Made by a program: the position numbers and the translations under genes. A model generated the notes under the pieces. The model saw only the letters and a program-made list of their open reading frames with translations. It was not told the DNA's origin and searched no databases. From assembly GCA_046290675.1 (NCBI GenBank), contig JBKAHA010000009.1:62001-126000 (forward strand): DNA of 64,000 nucleotides, in the 5' to 3' direction. Source of the DNA: Aureliella sp046290675. Lineage in GTDB: Bacteria; Planctomycetota; Planctomycetia; Pirellulales; Pirellulaceae. This document shows, one piece after another, positions 1 through 15,000 of this stretch (position 1 is its first letter; each line of letters begins with the position of its first letter).

Positions 1-3000
1 ATTGACCGTCGAGCCGGCGTTGAAGTCTGTAAAGAAGTAATCCACTCGCATGGTCTGGTCGACCGGATATGACGAGATATCGACTTCAGCCACTCTTACG
101 CCGCTTTCGAACATATCCAAGTGCGTTTCCGACGTCCATTGATAGCCAACCAGCAGGTCCGAGACGGCTACAACGCCGCCTCCGGAGTCCAACTCCGCTT
201 TGGACTGCCCGACTCCGATACCGATATAGCGTCCGGTCCCTCCGCTTGAGTAGCCTTCCAGGTCGACTGAAACGCTGAATCCGCCCGCGTCGAGAATCTC
301 GGCATCAGTGAAATTGCGGTCCACATATGCGCTGGTAACACCGCCACCGGCAAAGTTGTCCCCCCCTTTGAGTTGATTGCCTTCGATTTCCCATCCACCG
401 CCACTACCATTACTCCCCTCAACCTCGACCCAATCTTGAGCTCCAACCGTTCCGGATTGGCCGGCGTTGGATGCATTGATGTCTTCGTTGTCCGAACGGT
501 CAAAACTGTCAGCAAACAGAACTGTCGCGAAATCGGGGCGGGCCAACGCCACGATTTCTTCGGCAGTCAGGGCTCGCGTGTAGATGCGTGCGTCGTCGAT
601 CAGGCCGTTGAAGTCGTATGAGGGGTTGGTATTTCCGTTAGCCCCGATGAAGGTGTCGCTACCGCGGCCACTGTAGTCGATTGAATTAGTGAATGTGCCC
701 GTTGCAGCTAGTTCGCCATCAAGATATAGGTGTTGAATATTGTTGACGTCATCAAAAGTCACAGCGACGTGCCGCCATCCGGTGCCTTCAATGAATTCAC
801 CGCTGTAGACTCTTTGAAAGGCCGCACCATCATAAAAATGGAAGCTAACACCGTTTGAACCGAAGACTTCATCGAGTCGCAGCCCAACGGCTCCACCCAA
901 ACTGATTAATTCTGCGCCGCCAGTGTCAGCCGCTGATAAATTGACCCACGCAGCGAATGACAAATCGGTTGGGTCACTAAATCTTCCCGAAATCTGAACG
1001 CTGTCGCCGTCTCCATCAAGGCTGAGCACTTGCCCACGCTCGGGATCGGTAACGGTCGCGGCATCGCCATTGAAGCTTCCGTTGTCCGATGTACCTGCCG
1101 CTTGATCGTTCGCATTGCCGCCGTCGAAGGTGTAGTGCCCTTTCAGATCGGCCGACAGACTGGTTTTCATGTCCAGCGTGACACTGCCGTTGAAGTCGGC
1201 GTCGGGCGAAAAGGTCATACCATCGAGTGCCGCGTTGATGTCGGACTCGGTGCCGTCGATGACAAGGCTGCCGCTGCCGTCGGCTCCTTCGACGATCGTG
1301 ATGCCGGTCAGGCCCGAAAGATTCAACACGCCATCATTGACAGACAGACTGACTTGCAGCGGAACCTCAGCGCCGGCAAAGGTATCGCTGACCGTGACGG
1401 CGTTGCCGTTGCCGCTGCTGAAGGTCAGCACTTCGTCTTCGTTGACGTTCTGCGCACCGGGCACTGTCTGAAACGGCTCGGCAGTGTCTGTCAACTCGAT
1501 CGTCAGTGCTTCGGAGGCGGTACCAGTTCCATCACTGACCTGAATTGTGACATCGTGCGATGTTGCCGTTTCGTAGTCGAGCAAGCTGCCATCGGCGACC
1601 GTGATTTCACCCGTGCTGGAATCAATCGCAAAGCGTCCACCGGCATTATCGGTCAAGCTGTACGTCAGTGTCGTTCCTGCGTCACGGTCGATGCCCGTCG
1701 CTTGGGCAACCACCGTTCCGTCGACGGCATTTTCCAACACCACCACCGGGGCCGTGGTGACCTTGATGTTATCCCAACCCGAACCACCTGCTTGAGCAGT
1801 TCCGTAAAGTCCCACCGTTCCGGAAGCGAATGTGCTGTCGGACACCGAAAGCACCTCATTGCCGTCGATCTCCACTGTGAACTGGTCTCCGACCGCGTGG
1901 ACCGTCAGATTGAGCAAACCCAATCCGGTGCTGTTGCCAGTCGTTGGGATGATGTCAGTGAGTTGATGGATCCTCGTGCCCACGCCACCGACGATTCGGT
2001 CAACATACAGGTTACCGGTATTCCCCTGCAGCATGACTCGGATTTGGTTGTCGTCATCCTGAACTCGGACTGCGATCCCTTGAATGTCGTCGTCTCGAAG
2101 ATTCAAGTCCGCTGAGAAACTGTAGTCCGTCCAGGCGAGCGCTTCCGCATCGGTCCAGCGAGCTTGCAAATTGCTATTGTTGCTGTTTGACTGAATCTCT
2201 TCGTCAACGACACTCCAGCCCGCAGGCAGGTTCCAGCCATCGGCATTGCCATCACTGAAATCGTCCTCCAGCAGCACTTCGGGCGACCCCACCACGATGC
2301 CCAGCGGTGCCTCGGCGACGTCATTGAGGTCAATCGTCACCACCTCGGTATAGGTCAGCCCCTGGCTGTCTTCGACCTGGATCGTGATGTCGTGCGAGGC
2401 AAAGTCTTCAAAATCGAGGTTGCCGGACTTCGCAACGGTGATTTCACCCGTGCTGCTGTCGATCGCAAACCGTCCGCCCGCGTTGTTGGTCAGCGAGTAC
2501 GTGAGCGTATCGCCGTAATCGAGATCGACGCCGCCAGCCAGACCAACGACCGTTCCATTGGCCGCGTTTTCATCAACTGAAAGGTTGTTGCCGAGGGTGG
2601 AAAATCCGGACTCGATGCTAACCGAATCCATCCAGGTCGTAGATCCGCTTTGTTCTCGGTTATAGAAGCTGATGACATTCGTTGCCGACGACGAACTGGA
2701 TGTCGTGCGAATCGTTTGCGAGTTAGAGGTGTTACCAACTTCTTCGATCTGCAAAACGAGATTGAATCCATCGTCGATCACGGTGACGTCGTACCAAGCG
2801 GCCGAGTTGATCACAAATTCGGCGGACGCGGGATCGACGGACAGTGCGCCTCGGCCGTCGATCGCGATATTGTCGTACTGATTGTTAATCGTGAAGGTGA
2901 GCCCGCTCGAGACTTCCCCGAAACCGCCGGACGGTGTTCCCGTTCCTCGCGTGACAATTCGGAAAATGTCATTGCTCGTGAGCTGGATACGAGTTTCAAT

Positions 3001-6000
3001 GCGGATACCGTCGTCCACAATCGGGTCGATTTCGGTTGCGTAGTTCAAGTAACCTCGTTCGGACAGCACCGCGTTTCCACCGCTGACGCTGACGTCGGGC
3101 GATCCGATTGGGCCGTCCAGATTGACACTCCAGTCGGCTCCATTCAGGCTGCCGCCGTCGAAGTCGTCTTGCACGTCAGTGACGCCGTCATCGGTCTGCG
3201 CGATAATGTCGACCGGTGCTTCATTCAGATTGTCGACAACGATCGTGTACGTTTCAGTGATCGTGTTGGTGCCATCGCTGATTTCAACCGTGACGTCGTG
3301 CGAACTTGCGGTTTCAAAGTCCAGCAACGAACCATCGGCAACGGTGATCTCGCCGGTGTTCGTGTCGATCGCAAAGCGTCCCCCTGCCGTGTCGGTCATG
3401 TTGAATGTCACGACGGCTCCGTCATCGGGATCGATGCCCGTCAGCGTGGTCACTGTCGATCCGTCGACCGCGTTTTCGTTGACGCTGGCCGTCGATGAGT
3501 AGGCCGTCAGTCGAAGATTGTCGAAATTGACTTGGGTTCCGCTTATCAATGCCAGCTCAATCGATAACGCTTCCCCATCGTTGGCTGCGAAGCTGTCGCC
3601 ATCGACGAAGATGGTTGCTGTGCCCCAGGAATCGATATCGCCGTTGCTGCCGAGGAATTCGCCAACAACCGTGCTGCCCGCGTAAAGTCGAATTCGATAG
3701 TCCTCGATGCTGGCGTCGTCTAAACGATTGCCCACATCGACTTGCAATTCATAGTCAAGCGTCGAGTCAAAGTTGTCGCCAAGCGTTTGACTGAGGCTAC
3801 CGCCGGGCTTCACATAGCCAACGTTGTCACCATCCGTTCCGACTCCACTGCTATAGGCATTGGTCGCCGGATTCCAGTGGCCGGCGTCACCGGTCACGGT
3901 CCAAGACGGAACGCTTCTGTTGTACTGTGCCTCTCCGAGCGTCGTGTCGTCAAAGCTGGCGTTGCCGATTGCGATCGACTGACTACCTGTGTACGCGGCT
4001 AAAGGAGTTTCATTGACGTCGCCGATCGAGATCGTCAAATCCTGCAAGAACGTTTCGCCATCGGCATCGGTGGCTTGGATGCGAACCGTGTGCGAATCGG
4101 CAAATTCGTGATCCAGCTTGGTGCCATCGGCAACCGTGATCTCACCAGTGTCACTGTCGATCGCAAAGCGTCCCCCCGCATCGTTGGTCAGCGTGTAAGT
4201 CGCATTATCACCCCAGTCAACGTCGTTGCGGTTGACGCTGCCGACGACGGTGCCGTTGGCGACGTTTTCATCGACCGCCAGTTCCACTGTGCCGCCCTCG
4301 AAGCGGGCATTGGCCCAAACTGAGTGGTCGCTGTGGTTGTTGGCGTCAGCCTTATCAACTTCCAAGCGTATCGTGGATGCACCGGTGGTATCAATGTCGA
4401 TATCAATCGGTGCCGTGTTGATGCCAACCGTTGGGCTTGTGAACTGCAGCACGCTATCCACGTAAACCCGATAGATCACGTCGCCGCCGGAGCTCGCGGC
4501 ATCATCGATTCCGAGGGTCGCCTTGAACGAGGTGGCTCCGCCGACGTCGTAATCCACGTAACCAACACCCGAGGACGGTGCATGCGTGGTCAGTGCGCGC
4601 GAGTACGTCACACCGTCAAGGACCACGTCGCCCGTCTCTACATAATTGATGTCGGTCTTTAGACCGTTGTGAACATTGGATTCCGCTGTCGGCGTCAATG
4701 TCGACAGGTAAGTCGCCGGCACGATCGCATCGGGGGCATCGTTTTGTCCTTCGATCGTGATCGAAAGCTGCGTCGTTGATTCGGCACCACCGGAATCCTG
4801 CACGGTGTAGCTGAACGTGTCGGTCAGCGTATCGCCGTTGTTCCGCAGGGCCTGAACGGCGGTGTTGTTTTCATCGACGGCGTAAACGTAATCGCCGTTG
4901 GCGTTGATTGTTACGCTGCCATAAGTGCCAGTGACACTCGCCCCAACTGAGCCGACGGCGCTAGCCGCGGGCCCCGCCACAACACCCACCACGGTTTTGG
5001 ATTCGGTTGCCGCACCGGTGACTGGCACGTAGTCGTTCATCGTGCCGCCGATTTCCAGTTGGGCTCCCCAAGCGTAGAACTGCACGGCGGTGCCTTGGGT
5101 CGCGCCTGACAATGGCCGAGATCCAAATCGAGCGTACAGGTCAGCGGGACTTCCCGACTCGGGGAACGTCCGCGTGATCGAAATCCGCTGCCACGTGCCG
5201 TCAAACGTGTGCATCGTCGCTTCGCCATCGATACCAGCTTGATCCAGTCGAATCGACATCGTCTCGCCGACGGTGCCTTTGACATAAACCGAGAACGTGT
5301 AAGTATTGCCCGAAGGATCCACGCCAAGATTGACCCAAACGTCCTGCGAGTTCGGTGCCAAAGACGTGAAGTCGATCAGATCAGCGGTCATCGACCCATC
5401 AGGAGCCGTTTCGGCATTGGGCGTGATCGCAGCCCCGGTAATCCAAGGTGCCGGATCAAACGATTCGGTGTACGACAGCAAGTTTGGTCTGTCCGCATCG
5501 GTATCGTTAGCCAGCACGTTTCCGTTGGCGTTGTCACCTGCCGTCGCATTCGCCGTGCCACCCGCTTCAATCGCCGTCGACGAATCCGCCACCGCCACGA
5601 CATCATCATTGGTCGCCGTGATGTTGACCGTTGTGCTGCCGGTCGCCTCAAGTGCCCCGCCGGTTCCTTGTGCGTCAGTCGTGTTGCCGTCACTGAATGT
5701 CCAGTCAATTTGCACACTTGCCGGTGGAACGTGGCTGCTGTTGCTGTACGCGATCGACTGCAGCGTTGAATTCACCAGAGGCTGCGTCGCGTTGCTGTTG
5801 AACGTCAACAGTAACGTCCCGCCCGAGTTGGTCGTCACCGTTCCAATCGTCGTTCCCCCGTAGGTCAGGCTGCCAGCCTGACTCAGCGCACCGAGCGACC
5901 CGGTCGCCGAGAACACATCGTCGCTGTTGGCTCCGCCGTTTCTGACAAGCAGGATGCTTGCCCCACTGAAATCATCGACATCACTCAGTTCCTGATCGAA

Positions 6001-9000
6001 GATCGAAACATCGGCATCCAAGGTGATCGCTGGGCCATCTTCGACGAAGGTAACTGCCGGCGTTTGAACATTCGCTCCCGTTTGAGTGAGCCGAACGTTA
6101 TCGAAATGCGCGTTTGCTGAGCCGCCGTCGTCATAAAGTTCGACGCGAATGTTCTCGCCGTAGAACCCCGAAAACGCCGCGAGATCGGCTGCGGACAGGG
6201 AAAGCGTGACGTCAGTAAAACTATCGTCGGGCGGGTCGAAATCGGCATTGGAAACACTGCCCAGCAACTGAGTTCCTGCGTAGAGCCGAATCTCCCACCC
6301 GACCGCTTCGCCTGACTTCGCATCACCGACGGCGACGGTCAGATCGTAGCTGAGGTCGGCGGAGAAGACCGCGTCGGTCGTTTGGGAAATGGTTCCACCG
6401 TCGTCAATGAACGCGACATTCTCGCCGTCAGGTGCCTCGGATGAATAGGCAGCAAAGATTGGATTCCAGACGCCTGTGTGCGTACCCGTTTTTGTCCAAC
6501 CGTCAATCGACGTGTTCGTACTTCCTGCATCGGCGAGCACCTGAGACTCAAAGCTGTGATTTGCAATGGCGACCGACGTCGTGAACTGCGGCGCATCATT
6601 GACTGCACTCACCGTGATTTCGACGCTATCGGATGTGGTGGCGGGTGCTGGCACGAAGTTGACATTCAGGCCGTAAATGCGTGCCTGCGTGCTGGTCGTG
6701 CTCTCCTGAACCGTGTCGCCAACGTCGAGGCTGCTGCCGGCGTAGCTGGACCAACCGGTCGAGCCACCGCTGCCGAGGCTGTACGGAATCGATCCGGCTC
6801 CGCCCGCTGCCCAGTGCCCAATCACGTCACCCGCCTGCACATCCAGCGTGCCAATGTTCAGCGTGCGGATGCCATTACCGTCGGTGGACAGGATATCGGC
6901 ATCGGTCAGCGAAACACGATGGACGACATCGAAGCTGCTGCCATTGGGACGCAGCACGAGTAAGTCAAAGTCGATCGGCGTGCTATTGCTGTCGGGGCCG
7001 ATTTGCAGTGAGCTGATTGTTCCCGTCGAAGTAATGCCGCCAAAGTCATCATGGATGAACAACAGGTTGGTGGCGGTGTAATCGCCACCAGTCGCATCAA
7101 ACGTTTGCGTCAAATCCGGCCCAACGGTTGTGGGCTGCTCCGCCACGAGCGCCGCAATCTCGTCGCTGGAAAGGGCTCGCGAATAGACGCGAGCGTCGTC
7201 GATCATCCCATCTAGATAAAACGACGTGCCTTGATTGCTTCCGATGTACGTCTGGCCGCCGTTATACGAAATCGAATTGGCATAAGTCTCCTGAGCAACC
7301 AGAACGCCATCGAGATAGACGGAAGCCGTCTTGGTCGCATCGTCGAACGTTCCCGCCACGTGATGCCAACCGGTGCCTGCAATCAAATCGTCACTGAAAG
7401 TTGGCCGAAACGCAGTTCCATCATGGAAGGAAAACTGTAAGCCACGGGAGGCAGTCGTATAATCTGCTCGCAGAAAGACGCTGCCTCCGATGTTGATGAC
7501 TTCACCATCTGCTGAGTCCAGATTGACCCAAGCGGCCAACGTGACATTTGCAGGCGTCCCCATTTCGCCGCTGATTTGAACGTAATCGCCAGTACCATCG
7601 AGCAACAAAACTTCGCCGCGAGTACCGTCGAAAGTCGTTGTCGCATCTCCAGCAAAGACGCCATCATTCGCGGTGCCCGCACTTTGATCGTTGGCATTAC
7701 CGCCTTCGAAGGTGTAGAAACCTTCCTGGTCCACTCCCAGCGAAGTCTGCATGTTTAACGTTACCGCGCCATTGAAATCCGCATCGGGCGTGAATGTCAT
7801 GCCTTCGAGTGCCGCGTTGATATTGGTTTCCGTACCATTGATCACGAGCGAGTTGCTACCGTTCGCACCTTCGACGATCGTGATTCCGGTCAGTCCCGAC
7901 AGGTTCAGCACGCCATCGTTGACCGACAGGCGAACTTGCAACGGAGCTTCCGTGCCGGCAAACGTATCGCTGACCGTGACCGCATTGCCGCCAGCGCTGC
8001 TGAAGGTCAACACTTCGTCTTCGTTAACACTCTGCGCTCCGGGCACCGACTGGGCCGGTTCCACTCCGTCGGCCAGCTCGATCGTCAGACTTTCAGTCGT
8101 CGAGCCGGTTCCGTCACTGACCTGAATCGTGATGTCGTGCGAAGTGGCAGTTTCGTAGTCCAGCAAGCTGCCATCGGCAACCGTGATTTCCCCCGTGGCG
8201 CTGTTGATCGCAAACCGACCGCCGGCGTTGTCGAGTAGGCTGTAGGCGAGCGTATCGCCCGCGTCTTGGTCCAGCCCTCGCGCGTACCCGACGATGGTGT
8301 CGTTGGCCGAATTCTCCGCGACGGTGACCGGTGCGGCGGTGACTTTGATGTTGTCCCAACGTCCGCCATGCTGCGCGCCTGCGTACAGTCCCACGGTACC
8401 GCTGCTGAAGGTCGAATCGGTGAACGTCAAGACTTCGGTGCCATTGAGCTCGACAGAGTACGTGTCGCCGACCGCATGCACGGTCAGTCGATAAGTGCCC
8501 GAGACCACGTTGTGACCGACCGCTTGCTGAATGACGCTTCCAACCGTTGCCAATTCCGTTCTGGTTCCCGCCACGACTCGACTTGCCGTGAGCTGCGTTG
8601 TGCTACTGGCGATTTCAATTCGAATATAATTGTCGGAGTCCTGGACACGCAGCATGACGCCTTGCCCGTCGTCGTCTCTCAGATCAAGGTCCGCCGAAAC
8701 CGTGTAGTCGGTCCAGCTCGCCGCCGCCGCGTCGTTCCAAATTGCCGTCCGGTCGGGCAGGTTGCCCGTCGAAACCAGTTGGTTATCGATGACGCTCAAA
8801 TCCGACGTCAGCGTCCAGCCATCCGCGTTGCCATCGTCAAAGTTCTCGTCCAGCAACACCGTCGGGGATTCGACGATGATTCCTTGCGGAGTTTCGGCAA
8901 CATCGCCCACATCGATCGTGAACGTTTCGCTGTACGTCAACGCACCGTCGCTAACTTCGACCGTGATGTTGTGACTTTCAAAGAACTCGTGGTTGAGTTT

Positions 9001-12000
9001 CGATCCATCCGCAACCGTAATCACCCCGGTATTCGCGTCGATCGCAAAACGACCTTCAGAATCGTTCGTTAAGGAGTACGTCAACGTGTCGCCAACATCC
9101 GGATCGATGCCACCGGCGACTCCGACGACGGTTCCGTTGGAGGCGTTTTCATCGACGGACAAGCTGCTCGTTTGCATCGTCACGAATTCGACTTGATGCA
9201 GGTTGCTTGCCGAACCAGTACCCGCCGCAAATCCGAAGAACACGGTGCTGTCGCCACCGAACTCGTTGGCGACGATGTCATACGTGATCGAATCGATGTC
9301 GACTCCGTCCAGCGAATAACTGAGCGTGTTCGTGGATGCGTCCCACGAGATCACGACGTCGTGCCAGAGACCATCTTCCAAGTTGTTGTGAGCGTTGAAG
9401 TCATCAAAGACTTCATCGCCCGGATTGACCATGCCATCGACGAAGAATTGGCTGAAATCGGTGCCCACCGGTTCGTTGTGCGCGGCATTCTCCCAAGTGT
9501 CAAACTTGATCCCGAAGGCGTCCGAGATACCTCCGACGCCGAAGTTCAAGCCTGTGCCACCCACAACGGAGTTGCCTTGGTTCTGCAAGGCGAAGGCGAT
9601 CCCGTCAGCTCCGCTCGCGTCCTTGTCACCGAAGCTCATCCGCGTGACCCACGTCACATCTTTTGAAAGATCGACATCACCCCAGACTGCGCCCGCTTGG
9701 CCTCCTGTGTCGGGCGTTAACTGATAGACCGAACCGCTCGGGTTGGTCGCATCGCCATTGACAGTCATCGCGGGGGGCGTTTGTCCGGCGATGATGTTGA
9801 TTGGGTCTTCGTTCAGGTCGCGAAGCTCGATGTTCAGGGCTTCGTCGTAAGTATTGCCGCTGCTGTCGGTCACCCGCACGGTGATCGTGTGCGACGAAGC
9901 GGCTTCGTAGTTCAACAGACTGCCATCAGCGACGCTCAACAGACCCGTATTGGTGTCGATACTGAAGCGACCACCGGCGTCGTCGAGCAAAGTAAACGTA
10001 TGCGTGTCGGCTGGATCCAAATCGTCGACGATGACGCTGGTGATCGCAGTGCCGTTGGCGGCGTTCTCATCCACGCGCGTTGAAAGCAAGCGGTAAGCCA
10101 ACCCAGATACGTCTGCATCGCGAGCGAGATCCGCAAGCCCCGCCACGTCCCCATCGGCGATCGCACTGTCCCAAACTCGGAAGTCGGAAAGTTGGCCTTC
10201 GAATAGACCGTAGGAAGCGTCACCTCCGATGCCGCGTCCTGCATTCGCTCCCACCGAGGGATAGAGATTCGTCATCGTGCTTGTCTGTCCGGTGTGAACC
10301 AGCACGCCATCGAGGAACAGTTTTGGCGTTTTGTTTTCGACAACCACGGTCACTTCCGTCTCCGGATCAATCGTGCCTGAGTACACCAATAGTGGTGGGA
10401 AGTGGCTGCCCGCGTGTTCGATCACGACCACACCGTTAGTTCCGATCGACACGCCGAGGCTGGCGTTGTCTGTGCCTCCCCAGAGATTGCTGCCGTGGTC
10501 GCCTGCGATCGCAAACGCATGGGGCCCCGAGACGTGAACTGAACCGGTATTCGACTCGGTTGGCAATGCGATCGTTTGCGTCGGCGAAGCGGTGATCTGC
10601 ACCGTGAAGTTGTTCGGGGTGTTGACCGTGTTGCCGGTCACAATCACATCACCCGAGGTGCCGTCGAAGTCTTGGCCCAAACGCAGGTCATCGGGGATCG
10701 CATTGACTTCGATCGTCGTTTGATCGCTGGTCGCTGTGTTGTCTCCTGCCAGAGCCGCGACCTCGTCAGCGGACAGGGCGCGGGAGTAAACACGCGCGTC
10801 GTCGATCAGGCCATTGAAAAGGTGCTGTCCCGGCGTCGCGTTGCGTCCGATCACATCAGCACCGACTCCCCACTGCGAGATCGCTTCCGTGAAGGCCGTC
10901 GATGCGACCAATTGACCATCAATGTAGAAATTCTGGCTCTGCCCCGTTGCGTCTACAGTGAAGGCCACATGATGCCAGCCACTACCAACAACATCAGCCG
11001 CAGAGGTAACGTTCCAGGTTGAGGCATCAGCATTGCGATAGCGACCTTCGATCGTTCCGTTCGATGGGATGAAGATCGCAACGTTGTTGCCCAGCGAGAT
11101 CACCGATTGTGTGTCGCCTGCCTGATTCGGACCGGGCACGTTGATCCATGCAGCTAGAGTGACTTGATCGGTGAAAGTGACTTTTGGCGAGATCACGACC
11201 GCATCGTCGATCCCGTCTAGCGATAAAACTTCGCCACGCTCGGGATCGATGACAACCGCCGCTTGGTTTTCGAAGGAACCATCATTGGCGGTGCCCGCCG
11301 CTTGGTCATTGGCGTTACCGCCATCAAAGGTGTAGTGTCCTTCCAAATCAACGCCCAGCGAAGTCGTCATGTCCAGTGTGACGCTGCCGTTGAATCCAGC
11401 GTTGGGTGTGAAGGTCATGCCTTCCAGGGCCGCGTTGATATCGGACTCGGTGCCGTTGATGACTAGACTAGCCGCACCATTGCTGCCTTCGACAATGGTC
11501 AGTCCCGTGGTTTGCGAGAGGTTCAGAATGCCGTCGTGCACCGACAGCGAAACCTGCATTGGCGAATTGGCGCTGGCCAGCGAATCCGAAACGCTGACTG
11601 CATTGCCGCCCGCTGTGCTGAAGGTCAATGTTTGATCCTCGTTGACACTCTGCGGACCTGGAACCGTCTGGTTCGCATCAAGCCCATTGTCGACTGCGAT
11701 CGACATAACCTCGCTGTAGCTATTACCCGCCGCATCGGTGACTTGAACGGTGACATTGTGTGAAGTCGCCGTTTCGTAGTCGAGCGTCGTCGGCGTGCCG
11801 AGCCACTTGTTCATCAGGTGGGCGTGCAGATCGACGACTTCATTTCCACTCAAGGACTGACCGTGGTAGGAGAATTCGCCTATCAGCCCGAGAAGATTTG
11901 CGCCAGTGTCATCGGTCGTCCAACCATCATGATATCGGGTGTGTTGAGCAATGCCTCCCAGGGCAATGTTGCCTGTGTGGCCCCCCAGCAAATTGACAGC

Positions 12001-15000
12001 TTCAAGCACGGCGACCCGATTGCCATTGAGGTACAAGCTCATCTTTCCTTCTGGGCCGTCGTAGTCCAGAGTAGCGACATAGGTCGTGCTGGCATTGACA
12101 CTGACGTTGGCAAAGGCCTTGTCGCTGCCGTTCGATGTCCAAATTCCGCCGTATAGCGATCCGCCATCAAGATATAGGTTCATTCCATTGTTCCTGCCCC
12201 CTTGTTCGAAGAGGATTTGGCGGCTGGACGTGTCAGACGAGGTTTGAAAAACGAGTGAGACCGAACGCTCGCTGAAAGGAATCAGATTGATATCGTTGCT
12301 GTTTGCGATTTCAAGCCGATCATCGACTCCATCGAACTGCATCGCATCGAGCCCATTGATTGCTGAGTCGGCAAGAGTCGGACTGTCGCTGCCGGCTTGT
12401 GTGCCGTCGTTGGCACCATCGGTCTTGTCTTCCAATGCGGAGATGACGCCACTACTTTCCGTAACGGAACTGCTGTCAGAAACGTCGTACCATACAGTGT
12501 GGTTGCTAAATCCATCCGGGGCTGTCGGATTGGCCAGCCGAATCTCGCCGGTCGACGAATCGACAGTGAACAGCGGCCCGTCCGTTCCGTCTTGATCGGT
12601 AATCTCAAACGTGAAGCTGGAAAGAACCTCGCTGGCGTCCCATTCGATGACATAGGCATTGGCCGTTGATTCGATCGCGTCATCCCACTGCCCACCCACG
12701 TTATGCATGAGCTGAGCATGATCCTGATCGCCGGCGCCGTCGTTGGGTTGGCCATTGTCAAGGTGCCAGTTGGCGTAATTCCCGTTTTGGGCTGAACCGC
12801 TCGCTGTGCCCGACCAGAACAATTCTCCGTCGTCGGAGCCATCCATCTGAACCCACTGACCCTCGCTTGTTTGGTCGGTCATGCCAAGCCAGATATTGAT
12901 ATCCGCGTTAAGTGCCTTGGCGTACATCAAGTCGTTTTCGTACTGGCTTTCGACAACCAGCAGTTGGCCGTTGACGCCGTTGAGCTGACTGCTGGTCGCA
13001 CCGGCGAGTGCCGCGTTCCACCCCACACCTGCGTCCACAAAACGATAGAACTTACCCGTCGCCGCATCGTAGGACAGCGTCGGATCGTTGTTCAGGATCG
13101 TGCTGACCGCTTGCGGGATTTCGATCACGCGAACGTCGGTGATCACGGGGCCATAGGCACTGTCAGAGTCTAATGAAGCAAACGAAAGATCGGTGGCGGT
13201 ATCACTTGCCGTGAACGTGAAAGACCGATTCTGCCATAGCATGTTGGCGTTGGTCGCACCTGATTCCTGCTCCAGCACGAAGTCGTGGGAGTCACCATCT
13301 GCGCTGACTCGCAGGTCCTTGATTTCGTCTCCACCAGACCAGTTGCCCCCGAAAGCGAAGACGACTTGATATTGCCGCCCAATTTCGGTGGTCAAGGTTT
13401 GCTGGATGCTTCCCGCCAAACTGGATCCATTTAGGTCGATTCCTCTTCCACCCAAAGGCCCACTTTCGAATCCAGTGACTGCATCCACGTTACCGTCAGT
13501 AACATTCCAGTCACCGATCGTCCCACCAGCAGAAACAATTCCACTGGCGTTTTGAAAATCACCACCGATCACAATATCCTGCGGCGCATCCGGATCGCTG
13601 GGCACGACGTAGCCAACAGTGGCTCCAGCGGTTGCGTTTTCGCTGATGTGCAGGTCTTCGACTGGCGTGCTGGCGATAAAGCCGGTTCCGGTTGCATTGC
13701 CGACCGTCAGGTTATTGCCGCTGACGACATCGACGACTTCGTTTGATCCGGCACCTGAAAAACCATCCATCTGCCAGTTGGCGATCAAGCCGCTGGGCAA
13801 ACTGCCGCTGTCGAATTTCTGTTGATAGTTCAGCGAAACTTCGGCTTCGCTACGGACATCGTTCCAAAGTCGGAAATCGTAGAATGTGCCCCGGAATGTC
13901 TGAGAACTCTGGTAGCTGCCGCTGGGGATGTCCGTGTCCATGCCGAGCGTCAGCGAATTGCTGGCGTCGGTGTCGATCACGAGTCCGGTTCCGATCCCTG
14001 TGGCCGTCTCGACCAATTCACCATCGATGTAGATCGCGACATCGCCGTTGGTGTTGTCCCAAGACAAAGCGATCGCATGCGGCGCGCCATCTTTCAAAGC
14101 CGAGTAGTCGATGCCCGTGAAGTCGTAGAGGTTGCCGTTGATTCCAAGTCGCAGATGGTTGCCAGCTTGCTGTAGGTGGAATGCGTCGTTGTAGGTCGTC
14201 GTCGTGTAGTTGAAGAGAATGTGCTGATTGGTGTCGTCGAAGCTGACCATTGTCTCGACGGTCACACTTGTTAGCCCACCAAGGATCGCCGATGCATTCG
14301 TCGTTTCAAGATAAGCGTTATTCCCACCGTCGGTGTTCAGCTCGATGCCGCTGGACAGATCGGTCGGAGCGTTATTGTCCTCGACCAGATTGTTCAGGCT
14401 GATCGTGAAGTCTTCGTCGACGGTGTTGCTGTCGACGTCGGTGCTGCGAACGGTGACGGTGTGAGTCGCCAGAGTATCGGCGTCGAGCAACGTTCCGTCG
14501 GCCACGCGAATCTCGCCCGTCGACGCGTCGATCTCAAACGCTCCCGCCACGCTCTGTGACTGAATCGAGTACGTGATCGCCTGCGTCGCATCGAGCACAT
14601 CATCGGCGTTCCATTGGATGATGGAGCCGTTGCTGCCGCCAATAAGCGTTTCGTCATCCCAATCCCCGTTCGGGCGAATTGCGAGGTAATGCTGAGTCCC
14701 GCCGAGATTATCAGGCTGATTCGAGCTGATCCAGTTCTGAAAAGCACCGTTGGGTGCATAGCCATCGGTCTGTCCGGCCCAAAACAACTCACCATCGCTG
14801 CCTGATTCACGCCATCGCCACTCACCTTCAACAGTCGAATCGGTGCCGCCCAACCACAACTCGATGCCAGCATCTTGGGCAAGTCCAGCGAGCACTGCTT
14901 GCTCGGCTGCGGATCGAATGACAGCCAATTCACCCCCAACGCTGTTGAGATTGGATGACATCGCATTGGTTTCCGCGACATCCCAGTCCATCGCCGTGGT

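Noticed and set aside
1030..2115. A 361-codon plus-strand open frame opposite the giant gene
   Set aside because: It is the antisense shadow of repetitive coding DNA. Similar plus-strand frames recur opposite each cadherin-like repeat, and the products show no family features.
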